This document shows, one piece after another, positions 61,331-64,000 of a stretch of DNA of 64,000 nt (the stretch's first letter is position 1; each line of letters starts with the position of its first letter). Below the pieces are notes generated by a model. That model saw only the letters and a list, made by a program, of their open reading frames with translations, was not told where the DNA came from and did not search any database. The DNA comes from Kitasatospora sp. NBC_00374 (GTDB lineage: Bacteria > Actinomycetota > Actinomycetes > Streptomycetales > Streptomycetaceae), in contig NZ_CP107964.1 in assembly GCF_041434935.1 (NCBI RefSeq), forward strand, positions 7,981,001 through 8,045,000, given 5' to 3'. A program made the translations under genes and the position numbers.

Positions 61331-62499
61331 TGCTCACCCTCGCCACCCGGCTGAAGAACCTCGCCTTCCTGGCCGTCGCCGTCCTGGTGCTCGGCTTCAT
61401 CGCCGTCGAGCACGCCGACCTCGGGCAGTACGTCGGGCTGCGCGACTACTACCGGGTCGACGTCGAACTCGACCGCACCGGCGGCCTGTTCGAGCACGCG
61501 GACGTCACGTACCGGGGTGTCTCGGTCGGCCGGGTCGGCCACCTCGGCCTCACCGCGGACGGCGTCCGCGCCGAACTGCGGATCTCCGGCTCCGCGCCCC
61601 GCATCCCCAGCCGCCTGAAGGCCGTGGTCGCCAACCTCTCCGCCGTCGGCGAGCAGTACCTCGACCTCCGGCCCAGCACCGACCAGCCGCCCTACCTCGC
61701 CGACGGCTCCACCATCGCCCGCGCCGACACCGCCACCCCCGCACCCGTCACCGACATGCTCACCCACGTCGACGCCCTGGTCGGCTCCGTCCCGCTGCAG
61801 TCCCTGCGGACCGTGGTCGACGAGTTCGGCCGCGCCTTCAACGGCCAGGCCGACAACCTCCAGGCGCTGCTGGACGGCGGCGGCCGCCTCGTCGACGCGG
61901 CGAGCGCCGCACTGCCCGCCACCACCCGGCTGGTGGTCGACTCCGAGACCGTCCTGCGGACCCAGAACGACGAGGCCGACGCGATCCGCGCGTTCGCCAC
62001 CGGCGCCCGCGAGCTGGCCGGCCAACTCGTCCGCTCCGACCCGGACCTGCGCCGTGTCATCGCCACCGGACCGCAGGCCGCCGCCCAGGTCGGCGCCCTG
62101 GTCAAGGATCTCGACCCCGGTCTGAGCGTGCTGCTCGCCAACCTGCTCACCACCGCCGAACTCGGCGTCACCCGGCAGCACGGCATCGAGGAGCTCCTGG
62201 TCCGCCTGCCGGCCGTGGCCGCCGCCGGCTCCACCGCCGTCGACGCCGACGGCGCCCACCTCGGCATGGCCGTGACCTTCTTCTCCCCCCTGCCCTGCAC
62301 CACCGGCTACGCCGGTACCACCTACCGCAACGGCCTGGACACCGGCCCGGCGCCCGCGTTCAACACGGCCGCCGGCTGCACCGCCCCCGCCTCCTCCGGC
62401 AGCTCGGTCCGCGGCTCCGGCAACGCCCCCAAGGGCGGCGTGCCCACCCCCGTGGCCCCCGCCACCGCCGCGCCGCACACCGGACGGACCGACCGGTGA
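61330..62499 (+). CDS. mceF: MCE-family protein MceF
   Basis: A 389-residue protein. The N-terminal helix is LKNLAFLAVAVLVLGFIAVE, the MCE domain includes YRGVSVGRVGHLGLTADGVR and SAVGEQYLDLRPS, and the tail carries two cysteines (SPLPCTTGY and TAAGCTAPA). It closes the six-MCE series and overlaps the next gene by four bases (GTGA). Confidence 0.9.
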   Translation: MLTLATRLKNLAFLAVAVLVLGFIAVEHADLGQYVGLRDYYRVDVELDRTGGLFEHADVTYRGVSVGRVGHLGLTADGVRAELRISGSAPRIPSRLKAVVANLSAVGEQYLDLRPSTDQPPYLADGSTIARADTATPAPVTDMLTHVDALVGSVPLQSLRTVVDEFGRAFNGQADNLQALLDGGGRLVDAASAALPATTRLVVDSETVLRTQNDEADAIRAFATGARELAGQLVRSDPDLRRVIATGPQAAAQVGALVKDLDPGLSVLLANLLTTAELGVTRQHGIEELLVRLPAVAAAGSTAVDADGAHLGMAVTFFSPLPCTTGYAGTTYRNGLDTGPAPAFNTAAGCTAPASSGSSVRGSGNAPKGGVPTPVAPATAAPHTGRTDR

Positions 62500-63008
62500 C
62501 CCGCGCCCGCCCCGCCCTCGGCACACGCCCCGCACGGGGCGTCCGGGCCGCCGCCTGGCTGCTCGCCACGGCCTGCTGCGCCCTCGGCGCCGTCCAGTAC
62601 GGCCGGGCGAGCACCGACAGCTCCCTCGACCTGGCCCGCGACCGGGACACCGCCCTGGCCGCCGGCCGGCAGGCGGTCGCCGAGCTCACCAGCTCCGACG
62701 CCGGGCAGGCCGACGCCACCCGGGCCCGCTGGCTGGCCGTCAGCGGGGGCGCCCTGCACGACCGGCTCGGTGCCGGGCCCGCCACCGATCCCGGCGTCAC
62801 CTCGCGCGGCGCCGTCGTCGAGGCCGCCGTCACCGCCCTGGACGCCGGCGCCGGCACCGCCCGGCTGATCGCCGTGGTCCGGGTCGAACTCACCCCGGCC
62901 GCGGGCGCGGTGACCACCGACCGCCGCCGGCTGGCGGCCACCCTCGCCCGCACCGGCGAGGGCTGGAAGGTCACGGCCCTCGCGGCCGTGCCGGTCGGGA
63001 CGGCGTGA
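62496..63008 (+). CDS. Mce-associated membrane protein 1
   Basis: A 170-residue protein with a GTG start at 62496 in a GTGA overlap. One helix (VRAAAWLLATACCALGAVQY) precedes a small domain that ends TLARTGEGWKVTALAAVPVG. This is the layout of Mce-associated (Mas) proteins, which resemble NTF2/VirB8 folds and stabilise the importer. The next gene begins directly after its stop. Confidence 0.78.
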   Translation: MTRARPALGTRPARGVRAAAWLLATACCALGAVQYGRASTDSSLDLARDRDTALAAGRQAVAELTSSDAGQADATRARWLAVSGGALHDRLGAGPATDPGVTSRGAVVEAAVTALDAGAGTARLIAVVRVELTPAAGAVTTDRRRLAATLARTGEGWKVTALAAVPVGTA

Positions 63009-63533
63009 ATGGCGGCCGAGAACGCTCCCGCCGGGCCGCGACCGCGCCACCGCCTCGCGGCGGCGGGGACCGTGCTGCTGATCCTGGTCGGCGCGGCGCT
63101 GCTGGTCGCCGCCCGGCACGAACGGTCGGGCGCCGACACCGGCAACCGGGCGCTGACCGACCGGGCGGCGACCACCCGGGTGATCGCCGAGGTCGGCGAC
63201 GCGCTCGGCCGGATCCTCTCCTACTCCGCCGCCGACACCGAGGCCACCCGCAGCGCGGCCGCCACCGCCCTGGGCGGCGAGGCGGGCGAACAGTACCGGA
63301 GCCTGACGGGTCAGCTCCGCGGCTGGGTCGACGACCAGCAACTGACGCTCACGACCAGGGTGGTGAGCGCGGGCGTGGTCCGGCTGACGGCGGACTCCGC
63401 CGAGCTGCTGGTGCTGCTCGACCAGAGTGCCCGCCGGGCCGAGGGCCCGCCCACCGTCACCGCCGCCCAGCTCGCCGTGACGGCGCGGCTCGACGACGGC
63501 CGCTGGCTGATCACCGGGCTCACGTCCCTGTAG
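63009..63533 (+). CDS. Mce-associated membrane protein 2
   Basis: A 174-residue protein of the same layout: a short cytoplasmic start, a helix (LAAAGTVLLILVGAALLVAA), then a domain with VIAEVGDALGRILSYSAADT and LAVTARLDDGRWLITGLTSL. It starts on the base after the stop of the preceding gene. Confidence 0.78.
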   Translation: MAAENAPAGPRPRHRLAAAGTVLLILVGAALLVAARHERSGADTGNRALTDRAATTRVIAEVGDALGRILSYSAADTEATRSAAATALGGEAGEQYRSLTGQLRGWVDDQQLTLTTRVVSAGVVRLTADSAELLVLLDQSARRAEGPPTVTAAQLAVTARLDDGRWLITGLTSL

Positions 63534-63544
63534 TGGAGGTTCTG

Positions 63545-64000
63545 ATGACGGTACGACGGTTACGCCCTCGCTCCGGACGGCTCGCGCTCGGCCTGGTCGC
63601 GGTCGCGGCCGTGCTCGCGGCCTGGACCGGCTGGTCGTGGTACGCGGCGGCGCACGACGCGGCGGCCGCCCGGGCAAGGGCCCGTGACCAGGTGCTGGCC
63701 GCGGGGGAGCAGGCGGTACAGAACATGAACACCCTCGACCACGGCGACCTCGGGCGCGGACTGGACCTCTGGGAGAGCTCCACCACCGGCGATCTGCACG
63801 CCCAACTCGTCCAGGGACGAGGCGACTTCGAGACACAGGTCGAGCAGGCCGGGACGGTCACCAGCGCTCGGGTCCTGTCCGGCGCGGTGACCGAACTGGA
63901 CGAGTCGGCCGGACGGGCGGCCGTCCTGGTCGCGGTCCGGATCACCGTCCGGGCCCCGAAGGCCGAGCCGGCCACCAAGGACAGCCGGATGCTCGGCGAG
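63545..64000 (+). CDS. Mce-associated membrane protein 3 (partial, runs off the window)
   Basis: From ATG 63545, GGAGG lying just before, 152 residues are seen: a helix (LALGLVAVAAVLAAWTGWSW), then AAGEQAVQNMNTLDHGDLGR and FETQVEQAGTVTSARVLSGA, typical of the Mce-associated family. The 3' end is outside the window. Confidence 0.78.
   Translation, partial: MTVRRLRPRSGRLALGLVAVAAVLAAWTGWSWYAAAHDAAAARARARDQVLAAGEQAVQNMNTLDHGDLGRGLDLWESSTTGDLHAQLVQGRGDFETQVEQAGTVTSARVLSGAVTELDESAGRAAVLVAVRITVRAPKAEPATKDSRMLGE

Overview
This window is high-GC actinobacterial DNA with almost every real gene in strong GC3 codon usage. A WhiB regulator, a PucR-type regulator, S-(hydroxymethyl)mycothiol dehydrogenase (a mycothiol user), a MelC1/MelC2 tyrosinase pair, an mce lipid-import operon and the style of the insertion sequences all point to a member of the Streptomycetaceae (Streptomyces or Kitasatospora). 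All family calls are made by reading motifs; no database search was run.

Layout. (1) 1-13.4 kb is mostly ordinary chromosome: the tail of a MarC-like membrane protein, a CdiI-type immunity-like gene, a secreted phospholipase D-like protein, melC1-melC2, a baeRF3-type protein, a decayed patch (cupin tail, broken ORFs, a flavin reductase followed by a ruined SsuD-like monooxygenase), a GH16-like protein, a formaldehyde-detoxification pair (mycothiol dehydrogenase plus metallo-hydrolase) and three uncharacterised genes. (2) 13.65-46 kb is an accessory region full of mobile DNA: an IS630 copy with its TA duplication, a SulP transporter with internal deletions, a YCII/ECF42 sigma pair bracketed by 50-bp inverted repeats, an IS110 element nested in an IS5-type element, a 1,890-residue RHS toxin with its immunity gene, three identical head-to-tail IS630 copies, an SMI1/KNR4 immunity gene bracketed by IS21-like end arrays, and a graveyard of IS5, IS4, IS21 (istB), ISL3 and DUF6262-like scraps. 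(3) 42.3-50.2 kb returns to chromosomal-type genes: a membrane protein, a class II tRNA-like gene, a protein-isoaspartate-methyltransferase-like gene coupled to a 44-residue peptide, a lipoprotein, a sortase with its likely surface substrate, WhiB and PucR-type regulators. (4) 50.6-64 kb holds a secreted protein, a DUF6801-like secreted protein and a tightly overlapped mce operon (ATPase, two YrbE permeases, MceA-F and three Mce-associated proteins, the last cut by the window edge).

How the genes work together. The mce operon should form one envelope importer: the ATPase and YrbE pair in the membrane, six MCE proteins forming the extracytoplasmic conduit, with MceE as the lipoprotein. The RHS protein and the small gene one base downstream form a toxin/immunity unit, and several other immunity-type genes (SUFU, SMI1, CdiI-like) lie in the window without toxins. 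The sortase probably anchors the neighbouring small C-terminally hydrophobic protein.

Most interesting observations: the non-coding left end of the IS110 element contains, in the order expected for a bridge RNA, segments matching both sides of its own insertion site and both of its own ends; two passenger-gene cassettes carry IS21-like ends but no transposase; the RHS toxin contains a bulb-type lectin domain; and a small Asp-Gly/Asn-Gly peptide is translationally coupled to a PIMT-like methyltransferase.
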